This document shows positions 27,503 through 36,843 of a stretch of DNA of 64,000 nt, one piece after another. This DNA comes from Bacteroidota bacterium (GTDB lineage Bacteria > Bacteroidota > Bacteroidia > Sphingobacteriales > Sphingobacteriaceae). Where the stretch lies: the NCBI GenBank assembly GCA_023427985.1, contig JAEYZM010000004.1:124001-188000 (forward strand), given 5' to 3'. The notes under the pieces are model-generated. The model worked only from the letters and a program-made list of their open reading frames with translations. It was not told where the DNA came from and ran no database searches. The position numbers were made by a program, and so were the translations under genes. Position 1 is the first letter of the stretch. Each line of letters begins with the position of its first letter.

Positions 27503-28450
27503 TTATTCTACTACTAATTTCGAGCTATAAACACCATCGTTATTAGTAATTCTTAAGAAATAAATCCCTTTATTCAATTCATTAATACTGATTGGCGATT
27601 GAGCATTTTGTAGAGTTGTTGATTTTACAAGTTTACCAGTGATGTCGTAAAACTCTACCTTAGATTCTACATTTAAATCCGTAGTATTTAGAGCTATTTG
27701 AATTTGACTATTTGCTGGATTTGGGTAAACAGTTGCTTGTTTAACTTTCGATTTTTGAATTCCAGTTGCTGTATACGACAATACAAAATCATCTACGATT
27801 AATTCTGAACCAACGGCACCTTCTAAATACGTTGCATAAACAACAAGCGAATCTGGAATAGTTGTTTCATCAAAATAATAAATTTCTGATTCAATAGTCT
27901 CAAAATTACCATTGGTATTTTGATTTACTTGTGTGCCCCCAATACCTACAATAATCGTTGTGTCCAATACAGGATCATACTTTGTTGCATACACTTCAAA
28001 GGTAGCAGGATTCTGATTGTCGCCATTAAATCTATATTTAGCGGAGAATGATAAAGCTCTTTCATTTACTTGGAGTACTGTTGCAATATCGGTTCCAAAT
28101 CCATTATCTGCAATGTAAATTCGAGCTGCTGAATCGTTATTTATTACGATTGGTGCTAATGGAATTTCAGGAGCATTCGTAAAATACGCGATTAAGAATC
28201 CATAAACTGGTGCCCAAGATTCTGGACGAACAAAATGAATTACAGAATCAGTCATCGACAATAAGGAGTCTTCAGTCCAATTCGAGAAATCATTATTCGG
28301 GAGATTTACTTGAGTTTTATTTTGCACTAAAGTATTTAATGCATACTTCACTTTATCTTCATTTGATACCTTAGTAAATCTTTGCATGTCTTGAGCAAAT
28401 ACTGAACTAATACAAATAGTTGTAAATAGTAATGTAAATAGTTTTTTCAT
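27503..28450 (-). CDS. Secreted protein with T9SS type A C-terminal sorting domain
   Basis: The 315-residue protein begins at ATG 28450 with a signal peptide (MKKLFTLLFTTICISSVFAQ). A longer frame upstream has no supporting signal. The central region (about 50-225) resembles a carbohydrate-binding or discoidin-like beta-sandwich found in T9SS cargo (NFSNWTEDSL...). The last 75 residues are the sorting domain: VYPNPANSQIQIAL, VEFYDITGKLVKS, INELNKGIYFLRI, KLVVE. It is exported through the outer membrane, and function is unknown. It converges with the NtrC-like gene. Confidence 0.85.
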   Translation of the reverse strand: MKKLFTLLFTTICISSVFAQDMQRFTKVSNEDKVKYALNTLVQNKTQVNLPNNDFSNWTEDSLLSMTDSVIHFVRPESWAPVYGFLIAYFTNAPEIPLAPIVINNDSAARIYIADNGFGTDIATVLQVNERALSFSAKYRFNGDNQNPATFEVYATKYDPVLDTTIIVGIGGTQVNQNTNGNFETIESEIYYFDETTIPDSLVVYATYLEGAVGSELIVDDFVLSYTATGIQKSKVKQATVYPNPANSQIQIALNTTDLNVESKVEFYDITGKLVKSTTLQNAQSPISINELNKGIYFLRITNNDGVYSSKLVVE

Positions 28451-28579
28451 TGTAATTATTTTTTCGTTAATCAAATATTGTTTAACTAATGACAATGATT
28501 CTGAATACTCCCCTATTGTGTTTTGGATTTTTTTGTGTAGGAATTTTGTTACTGTTTTTGGGAAGTAGTGAATAGAAAT

Positions 28580-28623
28580 CCCGATAGCTATCGGGAGAAA
28601 ATGGAAAATGGAAAATAGAAAAT
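28580..28623. repeat. CCCGATAGCTATCGGG palindrome followed by four 7-bp GGAAAAT units
   Basis: The palindrome occupies 28580-28595. It is followed without a gap by AGAAAAT, GGAAAAT, GGAAAAT and AGAAAAT (28596-28623). Two repeat families are directly fused here, in the spacer between FecR and the T9SS gene. Confidence 0.92.
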
Positions 28624-28656
28624 AGTGATTAAAGATTGTTAGAAAATTAAGTACAT

Positions 28657-28691
28657 AGTACTAGTATCTAGCTACTAGATACTAAGTACTA
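28657..28691. repeat. Inverted repeat running into the fecR-like stop codon
   Basis: TAGTATCTAG and CTAGATACTA form 10-bp perfect arms around CTA. The stem extends by GTAC/GTAC with one bulged base. The arm on the gene side includes the first base of the stop codon (28689-28691). It may serve as a transcript-end hairpin, but no clean T tract follows. Confidence 0.7.
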
Positions 28692-29702
28692 CAAACACGA
28701 CTTCCCAGTCAACACAATCGTATCGCCAGAACGTTCTGCCTTAATACCATTGGTTAATTCGAGCACATTTAAAATTTCAGTTAGATCGGGTTTAGAAAAT
28801 GATCCGGTAAAATGACAATTTAGAATGTTTGCATCGGCATTGATGTTTACATTAAAATAATTTTCCAAATCGTTAATGAGAATATCTAAGGTTTGATCTT
28901 CGAATACTAATTGTTTCGAATTCCACGCATAAACGTTAGTGACGCTAACCGATTTTTTATCGATTGAAGCATCGTTCGGGTTTACTATTGCTGCATTACC
29001 TGGCAAAAGTTTAACACTGGTATTTGTATTGCTAATTCCCACCTCTACTTTTCCTGTGGCAACACTTACGCTTATCATTTCATTTGCAGATGGCGCGTCA
29101 ATATTGAACGATGTACCTAAAACTTTTGTGTAGGTAGAATATGTTGTAACGATGAAGGGCTTCGAAGGATCTTTTTCTACTTCAAAAAATGCTTCTCCTT
29201 GTAGGTCGATGTTACGAACATTAGAAGCAAACTCAGCAGGATAAGTTACCTTAGAATTTTCATTCAAAATAATTTTACTATTATCTGGTAAAATAATTTC
29301 TTTGGTTTCATTTGCTAAAGTAGAGACTTCTAGCATTGATGGACCTTTTAATGTTTGATAGATTACTGTGCTTATTCCTAATAATACTACAACAGCTGCA
29401 GCAATTTTATAAAAATTAAATTTAGGTTTTGCAATTGAAATAACTCTACCTGAAGTTTCATTAAGCTCTGAACCACTTAAATTTAATTTTGCTTCAACGC
29501 TCTTCCATGCCGCTTCTACATCGGGATTGAAAGTCGATGGAACATCGGCTAAATTCCATACCGATTGAGATTGCTCAAAATATTTTTGATTGTCTGCAGA
29601 AGCAGTTAACCACTGCTCTAATAAAATATTTTGCTCATCGGAAATTTGATTACTTAATCTTAAAGCAATCAATTCATCTATTTCTGATAGTTCCATTTTC
29701 AT
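28689..29702 (-). CDS. FecR-family anti-sigma factor / sigma regulator
   Basis: The 337-residue protein has a cytoplasmic helical N-terminus (about 1-95, sigma-binding part) and one transmembrane helix (about 97-117). A periplasmic FecR domain (about 125-215) follows. A C-terminal DUF4974 domain (LDILINDLENYFNVNI..., about 265-335) completes it. In the family, FecR senses TonB-receptor occupancy through the receptor's STN domain and controls the cognate ECF sigma factor. The start overlaps the DUF4249 stop as ATGA. Unusually, it is the last gene of the cluster rather than lying next to the sigma gene. Confidence 0.92.
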   Translation of the reverse strand: MKMELSEIDELIALRLSNQISDEQNILLEQWLTASADNQKYFEQSQSVWNLADVPSTFNPDVEAAWKSVEAKLNLSGSELNETSGRVISIAKPKFNFYKIAAAVVVLLGISTVIYQTLKGPSMLEVSTLANETKEIILPDNSKIILNENSKVTYPAEFASNVRNIDLQGEAFFEVEKDPSKPFIVTTYSTYTKVLGTSFNIDAPSANEMISVSVATGKVEVGISNTNTSVKLLPGNAAIVNPNDASIDKKSVSVTNVYAWNSKQLVFEDQTLDILINDLENYFNVNINADANILNCHFTGSFSKPDLTEILNVLELTNGIKAERSGDTIVLTGKSCL

Positions 29703-30526
29703 TGAAAAAATAAATTTTTAAGTGCATAGTTATTATAAGAGGCCACTATGCCTAATCCGCCTTTAATATTTGAAAATACGTTTACAGGTTCTGTATTAAA
29801 TCCATTCATTGATCCTTTATCTGACAATTCAAACTTATAATAGTTTTCATCTATCATAAATAAATGGATGTCTAAAAATTTCAATGAATTTCTAGGTATG
29901 AATGTCGATTCGTACAAGATATTCATTTTAGTATTAAAGCCAGTACCCTTTTGAACATTACGCTTGTTCGGCTTTAGGTTCTGTGCACCAAAATTATAAA
30001 TTTCTCCCAACTCTATATATTGTAGCTCTACATCGGTCCGATAATAGGTTTGTGCAATAGTTAGAGAGCTATCCGTCCACTCATAATAGACAATGTATTT
30101 AACCTGATCGTTATTAATTACAGAGTCAATGGTATATCTAAAATCGACAGGGGATTCAGGCAATACTGTACAAGTACCAACTGCTTTTTTACCGTTGTAC
30201 AAGGCAGTAATAGTATATGTTTTATCCGATTCAATGCTTCTATAAGTCGAATAAGAATCATTAAATGCATCAAACTGCAAGGTATCGCTGAAATTTCCAT
30301 CGCTCAATATTATTGTAGCATCTCGAACAAATGGATCTTGATCGGAATCGCCCAATGTTGGAGTAGTTTGATTCAGATATACGTAAGTAATGGTGTCACG
30401 TGGGGATAAGAAAGCCGATAAGACCAATTGAGGATCTGCTGGCTTGATATTGATATCCGACTCGTAATCCTGACAAGCAGTGATTACTAAAGTGAACACG
30501 ATCAATATGTATTTTAATTTTCTCAT
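29699..30526 (-). CDS. DUF4249-type outer-membrane-associated lipoprotein
   Basis: From ATG 30526 the protein has 275 residues with a lipoprotein signal (ILIVFTLVITACQDYE). The region LVLSAFLSPRDTITYVYLNQTTP, the DATIILSDG segment and a beta-rich body match the DUF4249 family. That family accompanies TonB-dependent receptors in Bacteroidota and probably forms a surface or periplasmic accessory of the transporter. The start lies 7 bp after the receptor stop and the end overlaps FecR by 4 bp, so the three are translationally linked. Confidence 0.85.
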   Translation of the reverse strand: MRKLKYILIVFTLVITACQDYESDINIKPADPQLVLSAFLSPRDTITYVYLNQTTPTLGDSDQDPFVRDATIILSDGNFSDTLQFDAFNDSYSTYRSIESDKTYTITALYNGKKAVGTCTVLPESPVDFRYTIDSVINNDQVKYIVYYEWTDSSLTIAQTYYRTDVELQYIELGEIYNFGAQNLKPNKRNVQKGTGFNTKMNILYESTFIPRNSLKFLDIHLFMIDENYYKFELSDKGSMNGFNTEPVNVFSNIKGGLGIVASYNNYALKNLFFQ

Positions 30527-30533
30527 CCTTAAT

Positions 30534-33122
30534 TTAAAACTTGTAATAGAGCGATAATGTTGGCATAGCACCTAAAAATGCAATTTTTCTCAATTCATTT
30601 TTAAAGGTGGTGTTGTTGAAATTCACGAAATAATACAATGGGTTTTTTCTATTATACGCATTCATTACCCCAAACAATATTTCAAATTCCTTTTTCGCTT
30701 TAGCTACTTTATAGGACACATTTACATCCAATCTATGATAATTAGACATTCGATAGATGTTCTTACCCTTATACTCATTTAAAAAATAAATCACTGAGTT
30801 GGCACCTCCCCCAAACGACTCATTTACGTTACCGGGCTCATGCCCAACCAGTAAATAGCTCGATTCTGGCAATGAAAACGGAATTCCAGTAGTAAATATC
30901 CAGGACATATTTAAGGTCCAACGTTTCGTTATATTAATCCAAGTAGTGGTACTAAAGTTATGTCGGCGGTCTGTATTGGCCCAAAACCAATTTCCTTCAT
31001 TGAGTGCGTCGAACCTATTTTTAGTATAGGAAAGGGTATAACTTGTGATGGAACCAAACCATTTGTTTTTATATTCTACTTGAGCCTCTATACCATAGGA
31101 TTTCGCCTCTCCGCTCGTAACTTTTTCGGCCCAGCTCAGTGTATCTTCAGTAATTCCTACATCAAATAAAGTATTGAGTATATTGCTTTTCGGCGAATTC
31201 GTAACGATTTGATGTTGTGTCTTATAGTAAACTTCTAAACCAAATTTCCAATGCTTCTTATCGTTATAAAATGCACCTAAACTCAATTGATCAGAGATTT
31301 GTGGTTTTATTTCATTTGAACTCGGAATCCAAATGTCTGTAGGTAAACCTATCGCAAATTGAGAATTTAAGAAATGTGCATACTGGATCATTCTTCCATA
31401 CGATGCTTTTAAAGCGTAGTTCTTTGCGAATAGATAGGTCCCCATGATTCTTGGCTCTGCGTACATACGAACCGATTTCTTATAGTTATAACCACTCCAT
31501 CGCAATCCCGCATTGAATGAAATTTTATCGTTTATTTTATGTTCGTCTTCTATATACAAGGCAAACTCCTCGTTGTATAAAACAGATTTATTCCTTATGC
31601 TGCTGGTGGAATCTACCTGTATCCCATTGCTCGGACTAAATCTATGAAATACAAATTGAGCACCCATTTTAATATGATTACGTTCGTTCATAAAATAATC
31701 GACATCGTACTTCCCTATAAAATCTCGTACTCCCGAATTAAAATCAATGCTTAATAATGGATCGCCTTGTTTATTTTTCGATGTAAAATCGGTATAAATA
31801 AAAGATGCATTTGAAAACCATTTAGGATGAAATATATGATTCCAACGTAAAGTAGTCGTCTGATTTCCCCAACCAATACTGCTGCTTAAGCCATAGCCAT
31901 CCGTATTTTCTGTACCCGTGAATTTATCGTTACCCGAATAAGTACTTAAAAACAATCGATTCTTAGAATTTATTTTCCAAGTCAATTTTGCATTGAAATC
32001 GTTGAACACATATTTCACGTTTTGTCCTTCGATTGCCAACAAACTAATTAATCGATTGATATGGCTTGTTCTACCCGATAAAAAAAAAGTAAGTCGATCT
32101 TTTACAATTGGACCCTGAAAAGTTAATTTGGAAGCTACTATACCAGTACCAATTTCAGCCCTATAATTCTGCATGTCGCCATCCTTCGTTATCAACTCCA
32201 CTACAGATGAAAGTCGGCCCCCATACCTCGCCGGAAATCCACTCTTAATTAAATTCATTTGCTTCAAGGCATCTTCATTCATAATGGAATATATACCGAA
32301 GGAATGAAAGGCATGATATATTGGTGCATCGTCAATAATAATAAGGTTTTGGTCGATGCTACCACCCCGAATCGTATACCCGTTGCTCAAATCTGTTTCG
32401 CGATTGACACCACTGTAATATCGAGTTGCAGCCAGCACATCTTTCTCGCCTAAAAATCTTGGTGTTTTCTCACGGATCTCATCGTTTACTTGATCCAATA
32501 CAATTGATTTATGAAATGCTTTATCCTCAATTCTCAAATCATTGATTTCAATATCTTCTAATTTCAAAACCGTTTCCAATTCCCAATCGAGTCGAATGTT
32601 TTCCTTTGCTAACACATACTGGCGTTGCGGTTTATATCCTAGCATCTGCGTTTGAATAATAATGGTGTCCGATGTATATGGAATTGTCAATGAATAATAA
32701 CCATAATTATTACTATAGGTAATGCTTTGGTCTTTTAAATTTTGAATAATTATTTCTGGAAGATGCTCCTTTGAATCTTTCTCTCGAACAAATCCGCTTA
32801 TGGTAATTTTATCGTGTAATATTTGCGAAGGACTTAATATATATCCCGATTCAAGCTTTGTGTATTTTAATCCCGATGCGTTTGAAAAATTTATTAAGTC
32901 TGTGTTTAAGTCCTTCCCAGTAATCGTGAAATTAATCTTCTTTTTTAAATCAATTTTATCGCTGCTGTATGAAAATTTAATATTGTATTGTTTGCTAATT
33001 TTTTGAATAGCTTGCTTGATTGAAATTGAAGTATTTTGAGCCGAAGAAACCTTGGGTATGATGCAAGCCAACAAAGTCATACTCAACATTACAATTATGT
33101 ACAACTTAAAATTCTTATTCAT
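30534..33122 (-). CDS. TonB-dependent receptor with N-terminal STN signalling domain
   Basis: The 862-residue outer-membrane protein has a signal peptide (1-28) and an STN domain (about 33-100), the part that contacts FecR. A carboxypeptidase-regulatory-like beta-sandwich occupies about 108-190. The plug (about 215-330) contains GYTIRGGSIDQNLIIIDDAPIY and FPARYGGRLSSVVELITKDG. A 22-strand-type barrel ends in an aromatic residue (LSLYYKF). It imports a ligand using TonB energy and signals through FecR. The substrate cannot be told from sequence. DUF4249 partners are typical of this receptor subgroup. Confidence 0.93.
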   Translation of the reverse strand: MNKNFKLYIIVMLSMTLLACIIPKVSSAQNTSISIKQAIQKISKQYNIKFSYSSDKIDLKKKINFTITGKDLNTDLINFSNASGLKYTKLESGYILSPSQILHDKITISGFVREKDSKEHLPEIIIQNLKDQSITYSNNYGYYSLTIPYTSDTIIIQTQMLGYKPQRQYVLAKENIRLDWELETVLKLEDIEINDLRIEDKAFHKSIVLDQVNDEIREKTPRFLGEKDVLAATRYYSGVNRETDLSNGYTIRGGSIDQNLIIIDDAPIYHAFHSFGIYSIMNEDALKQMNLIKSGFPARYGGRLSSVVELITKDGDMQNYRAEIGTGIVASKLTFQGPIVKDRLTFFLSGRTSHINRLISLLAIEGQNVKYVFNDFNAKLTWKINSKNRLFLSTYSGNDKFTGTENTDGYGLSSSIGWGNQTTTLRWNHIFHPKWFSNASFIYTDFTSKNKQGDPLLSIDFNSGVRDFIGKYDVDYFMNERNHIKMGAQFVFHRFSPSNGIQVDSTSSIRNKSVLYNEEFALYIEDEHKINDKISFNAGLRWSGYNYKKSVRMYAEPRIMGTYLFAKNYALKASYGRMIQYAHFLNSQFAIGLPTDIWIPSSNEIKPQISDQLSLGAFYNDKKHWKFGLEVYYKTQHQIVTNSPKSNILNTLFDVGITEDTLSWAEKVTSGEAKSYGIEAQVEYKNKWFGSITSYTLSYTKNRFDALNEGNWFWANTDRRHNFSTTTWINITKRWTLNMSWIFTTGIPFSLPESSYLLVGHEPGNVNESFGGGANSVIYFLNEYKGKNIYRMSNYHRLDVNVSYKVAKAKKEFEILFGVMNAYNRKNPLYYFVNFNNTTFKNELRKIAFLGAMPTLSLYYKF

Positions 33123-33153
33123 TGTAGCTTGACAATTTTGATGCCCATTACCC

Positions 33154-33747
33154 CTATTCTCCCAACCAAAGTAAAAACAATGCGATTAAAATTGGATTTT
33201 GTTGGTGCTTCTGAATAAAATCGCGAAGAGTAGCCAAAGCCTTACCCATTTGAGCTTCAACTGTTTTTATAGATATGTTTAAGATTTCTGCAATCTCTTT
33301 ATAGCTCTTACCTTCGAAGCGACTTAAGACAAACACTTCTCTACGCTTTTCTGGTAACTGATCAATGGCTTCGTACAATGCTTTCTGCAATTCCTTCGCA
33401 TCCATATGTTCCTCCGTTCGATAATCGGCTTCATCGTGATGCTGATTCAAAGGTATTTCATTGTTAGATTTTCGTGCTTGGGATTTAATATAATTTAATG
33501 CTCTATTACGTGCAGCAGTAAATAAATAGGCAGCTACCGAATCTGGTAATACCATTGTATCTCTACTCTCCCATATCTTCATAAACAATTGCTGAACCAC
33601 ATCCTCTGCTGCTTCCTCATCGTTCAACATATTGTTTACTCGCTTACAGAGATTCCCATAATGTCTTTTAAATAACATCTCAAAAGCCCTTGCATCATCG
33701 GCCTTAAGCTTTTGAAATAAATCTTCGTCGGTAATTGGGTAATTCAT
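33154..33747 (-). CDS. ECF (FecI-type) RNA polymerase sigma factor
   Basis: In the 197-residue protein, region 2 (FEMLFKRHYGNLCKRV... DVVQQLFMKIWES, about 22-65) and region 4 (LPEKRREVFVLSRFEGKSYKEIAEILNISIKTVEAQM, about 130-170) are clear. It directs RNA polymerase to its own target promoters and is controlled by FecR. It is the first gene of the receptor cluster, 31 bp from the receptor gene. A TACGTTTG -7 element ends only 7 bp from its ATG, suggesting a leaderless or nearly leaderless mRNA. Confidence 0.94.
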   Translation of the reverse strand: MNYPITDEDLFQKLKADDARAFEMLFKRHYGNLCKRVNNMLNDEEAAEDVVQQLFMKIWESRDTMVLPDSVAAYLFTAARNRALNYIKSQARKSNNEIPLNQHHDEADYRTEEHMDAKELQKALYEAIDQLPEKRREVFVLSRFEGKSYKEIAEILNISIKTVEAQMGKALATLRDFIQKHQQNPILIALFLLWLGE

Positions 33748-33754
33748 ACGCTTA

Positions 33755-33762
33755 CAAACGTA
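33755..33762 (-). promoter_or_regulatory. Putative -7 element for the ECF sigma gene, next to its ATG
   Basis: TACGTTTG on the minus strand matches TAnnTTTG exactly and ends 7 bp before the start codon. A TTG -33 element is not found at the usual spacing. Confidence 0.5.
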
Positions 33763-33868
33763 CTAATATAAGTATTAATATTATGTAACGAAATGATTGA
33801 AAGAAAAATAAAAATCGGCCTCCATTTAGCCCCAATTCATTTTTTGAAAAAAAATTTTAAAAATAGTT

Positions 33869-33885
33869 AGTGTATTTAGTACACT
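33869..33885. promoter_or_regulatory. Inverted repeat in the gap promoter region
   Basis: AGTGTA and TACACT form perfect 6-bp arms around TTTAG. It covers the expected -33 region relative to a TATATTCG -7-like element at 33891-33898, so it may be a repressor or activator site controlling gap. Confidence 0.5.
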
Positions 33886-33907
33886 TTCATTATATTCGTA
33901 TAAATAA

Positions 33908-34942
<1,035 letters not shown>

Positions 34943-34973
34943 AATAAAGAAGCTTAGTGTTTGTAGTATAATT

Positions 34974-35006
34974 AGGGGTAAGAACAGGTGGTTCTTCCCC
35001 TTTTTT
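34974..35006 (+). terminator. Intrinsic terminator of gap
   Basis: AGGGG-T-AAGAAC pairs with GTTCTTCCCCT (one bulged T) and is followed by six T. It lies 31 bp after the gap stop. Confidence 0.85.
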
Positions 35007-35033
35007 ATTAGCTTTACATTTAACCCCTAAACT

Positions 35034-36098
35034 ATGAGTATAATTATTAAAGGTACCGGCTCTTTCATTCCGAAGAATGAAATTAAGAACGAAGATTTTT
35101 TCAAACACGAATTCAGATCAGAAGATGGCGATCTTTTACCTCAGGGAAATGAAACCATCATCCGAAAATTTAAAGACATCACTGGCATTCGTTCGAGACG
35201 TTATGCCGATGATACGATGTTGAGTTCCGATATGGGAACACAAGCAGCTTTGCGTGCCATTGAAGATGCCGGAATTGATAAAGAAGAAATCGACCTCATA
35301 ATTTTCGCACATAATTTTGGTAATATTCCTAAATATACTGTTCAGACCGATGTTGTGCCAAGTTTAGCCACTCGTGTGAAATACGATTTGAAAATTGAGA
35401 ACAACGATTGTGTGGCATTTGATATATTGTATGGTTGTCCGGGTTGGGTTCAAGGGGTAATTCTTGCTCGACAATATATTTTAGCTGGCGATGCAAAACA
35501 TGTATTGGTAATAGGTTCCGAAACATTATCGAGAGTCATCGATCCATTCGATAGAGATTCTATGATTTATTCCGATGGTGCAGGCGCGGCAATTATTTCC
35601 TATTCAGAAGAACCGAATACTGGCATCTTAAGCGTGGCCAGTCAAACTTTTACAAGCAAAGAAGCATACTATTTATATTACGGGCATTCCTATAACAAGG
35701 ACTTTACACCTGAAACGCGATATATAAAAATGCATGGCAGAAAAATTTATGAATTTGCATTGAATCAAGTTCCATTGGCCATGAAAAAATGTTTAGACAA
35801 ATCGGGACATAATATTCAATCATTGAAGAAAGTATTCATTCATCAAGCGAATGAAAAAATGGACGAAGCAATCATCGAGCGATTTTATAAATTATACGAT
35901 GTTGATACAATACCCGAGTACATTATGCCTATGAGCATTCACGAATTGGGAAACAGTTCTGTTGCTACGGTTCCAACACTTTTTGATCTTGTTCGAAAAA
36001 ATAAAATAGAACATCATTCCATTTCGAAGGGCGATGTAGTGATGCTTTGCTCAGTTGGTGCGGGAATGAGTGTGAATGCTATTTTGTTAAGTTATTAG
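35034..36098 (+). CDS. fabH: 3-oxoacyl-ACP synthase III (FabH-like)
   Basis: KAS III condenses acyl-CoA with malonyl-ACP to start fatty-acid or related chains. The catalytic triad is visible as Cys135 (DILYGCPGWVQG), His270 (FIHQANEKM) and Asn307 (ELGNSSVATVPTL). The 354 residues are longer than the roughly 317 of E. coli FabH. This suggests a FabH-like paralogue, possibly for a special starter or for flexirubin/aryl-polyene-type chemistry, though no such genes are near. The last codons (AGT TAT TAG) lie inside the first unit of a 16-bp repeat array. Confidence 0.9.
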   Translation: MSIIIKGTGSFIPKNEIKNEDFFKHEFRSEDGDLLPQGNETIIRKFKDITGIRSRRYADDTMLSSDMGTQAALRAIEDAGIDKEEIDLIIFAHNFGNIPKYTVQTDVVPSLATRVKYDLKIENNDCVAFDILYGCPGWVQGVILARQYILAGDAKHVLVIGSETLSRVIDPFDRDSMIYSDGAGAAIISYSEEPNTGILSVASQTFTSKEAYYLYYGHSYNKDFTPETRYIKMHGRKIYEFALNQVPLAMKKCLDKSGHNIQSLKKVFIHQANEKMDEAIIERFYKLYDVDTIPEYIMPMSIHELGNSSVATVPTLFDLVRKNKIEHHSISKGDVVMLCSVGAGMSVNAILLSY

Positions 36099-36160
36099 GA
36101 AATTAAGTTATTAAGAAACTAAGTTATTTGAAAATTAAGTTATTTGAAAATTAAGGAACT
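36089..36160. repeat. 16-bp tandem array overlapping the fabH stop codon
   Basis: Four units in exact 16-bp register begin with AAGTTATT (36089, 36105, 36121, 36137), and a fifth partial unit follows. The third and fourth are identical (AAGTTATTTGAAAATT). The fabH stop codon lies within the first unit. The same unit appears in reverse orientation at 36173-36246. Confidence 0.93.
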
Positions 36161-36172
36161 ATCAATTGATTG

Positions 36173-36246
36173 CGAAACCCTTAATAACTTAATAACCCAA
36201 TTCCTTAATAACCTAATTCCTAAATAACTTAATTCCCAAATTCCTA
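36173..36246. repeat. 16-bp array in opposite orientation
   Basis: Read on the minus strand, AAGTTATTTAGGAATT, AGGTTATTAAGGAATT and GGGTTATTAAG-type units follow each other with a 16-bp period. With the forward array, they make a large imperfect inverted repeat. It fills the whole gap between the convergent fabH and globin-like genes. A single-stranded copy could fold into a long hairpin. Confidence 0.88.
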
Positions 36247-36253
36247 GTAACAA

Positions 36254-36820
36254 TTATCGTTGAACAATAACACCTCTCAAAGATTCAAGTAATGCTCCAA
36301 GTTCAGAAACAATTGCTTGATCGGTTACTCCGTTCTTCGCTGCTCCTGCTACTACATCGGCAATAAAACGATCATAAGAAGCATTATCGGCTTTCAATGC
36401 CATGCGATTATTTTGTGCAGGGTCATGTGCTGCGGCCATTGACGCAATTCCATTGTAAGCGAAATTTTTTGCGCCAGTAGCAACACAGAAAAAGTCGGTA
36501 AGATTTTTACTCAAGGCCGTAAATCCTGTTGTATTACCAGAAGTCACTTCCATTAATAACACTTGGAAATATGGTTGAAGTTCTGGATCACCAGCAATAA
36601 TTAATATAGTACTATCAACCACCGATCGTAATCCAAGTCGACCTTGTTCAATCATCTGCGAAGGATTAGCTGGATCGGCAACCATAGTAGTACCACCTAA
36701 TTTATCGTACAAAGTTGGACTGGTAGGTGTAGGTGTCGACTCTTTATCGTCTTCTTTACAAGAAGCGAAAAATAATGAAGTACTTAGCAATGCGATGCAT
36801 GCGATTTTTGTTCTATTCAT
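36254..36820 (-). CDS. Truncated-haemoglobin-like lipoprotein
   Basis: The 188-residue protein has a lipoprotein signal (LLSTSLFFASCKEDD) and a Thr/Pro-rich linker. The body then resembles a group 1 truncated globin: LYDKLGGTTMV at the start, LSKNLTDFFCVATGA, FAYNGIASMAAAHDPAQ (His as likely proximal haem ligand) and the final helix SYDRFIADVVAGAAKNGV. Truncated globins bind O2 or NO and are normally cytoplasmic. An exported lipid-anchored version is unusual. It is preceded 23 bp upstream by the membrane-anchored 141-aa gene, with which it probably forms an operon. Confidence 0.72.
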   Translation of the reverse strand: MNRTKIACIALLSTSLFFASCKEDDKESTPTPTSPTLYDKLGGTTMVADPANPSQMIEQGRLGLRSVVDSTILIIAGDPELQPYFQVLLMEVTSGNTTGFTALSKNLTDFFCVATGAKNFAYNGIASMAAAHDPAQNNRMALKADNASYDRFIADVVAGAAKNGVTDQAIVSELGALLESLRGVIVQR

Positions 36821-36843
36821 AGTATTTGATTTTGATTAATTTA

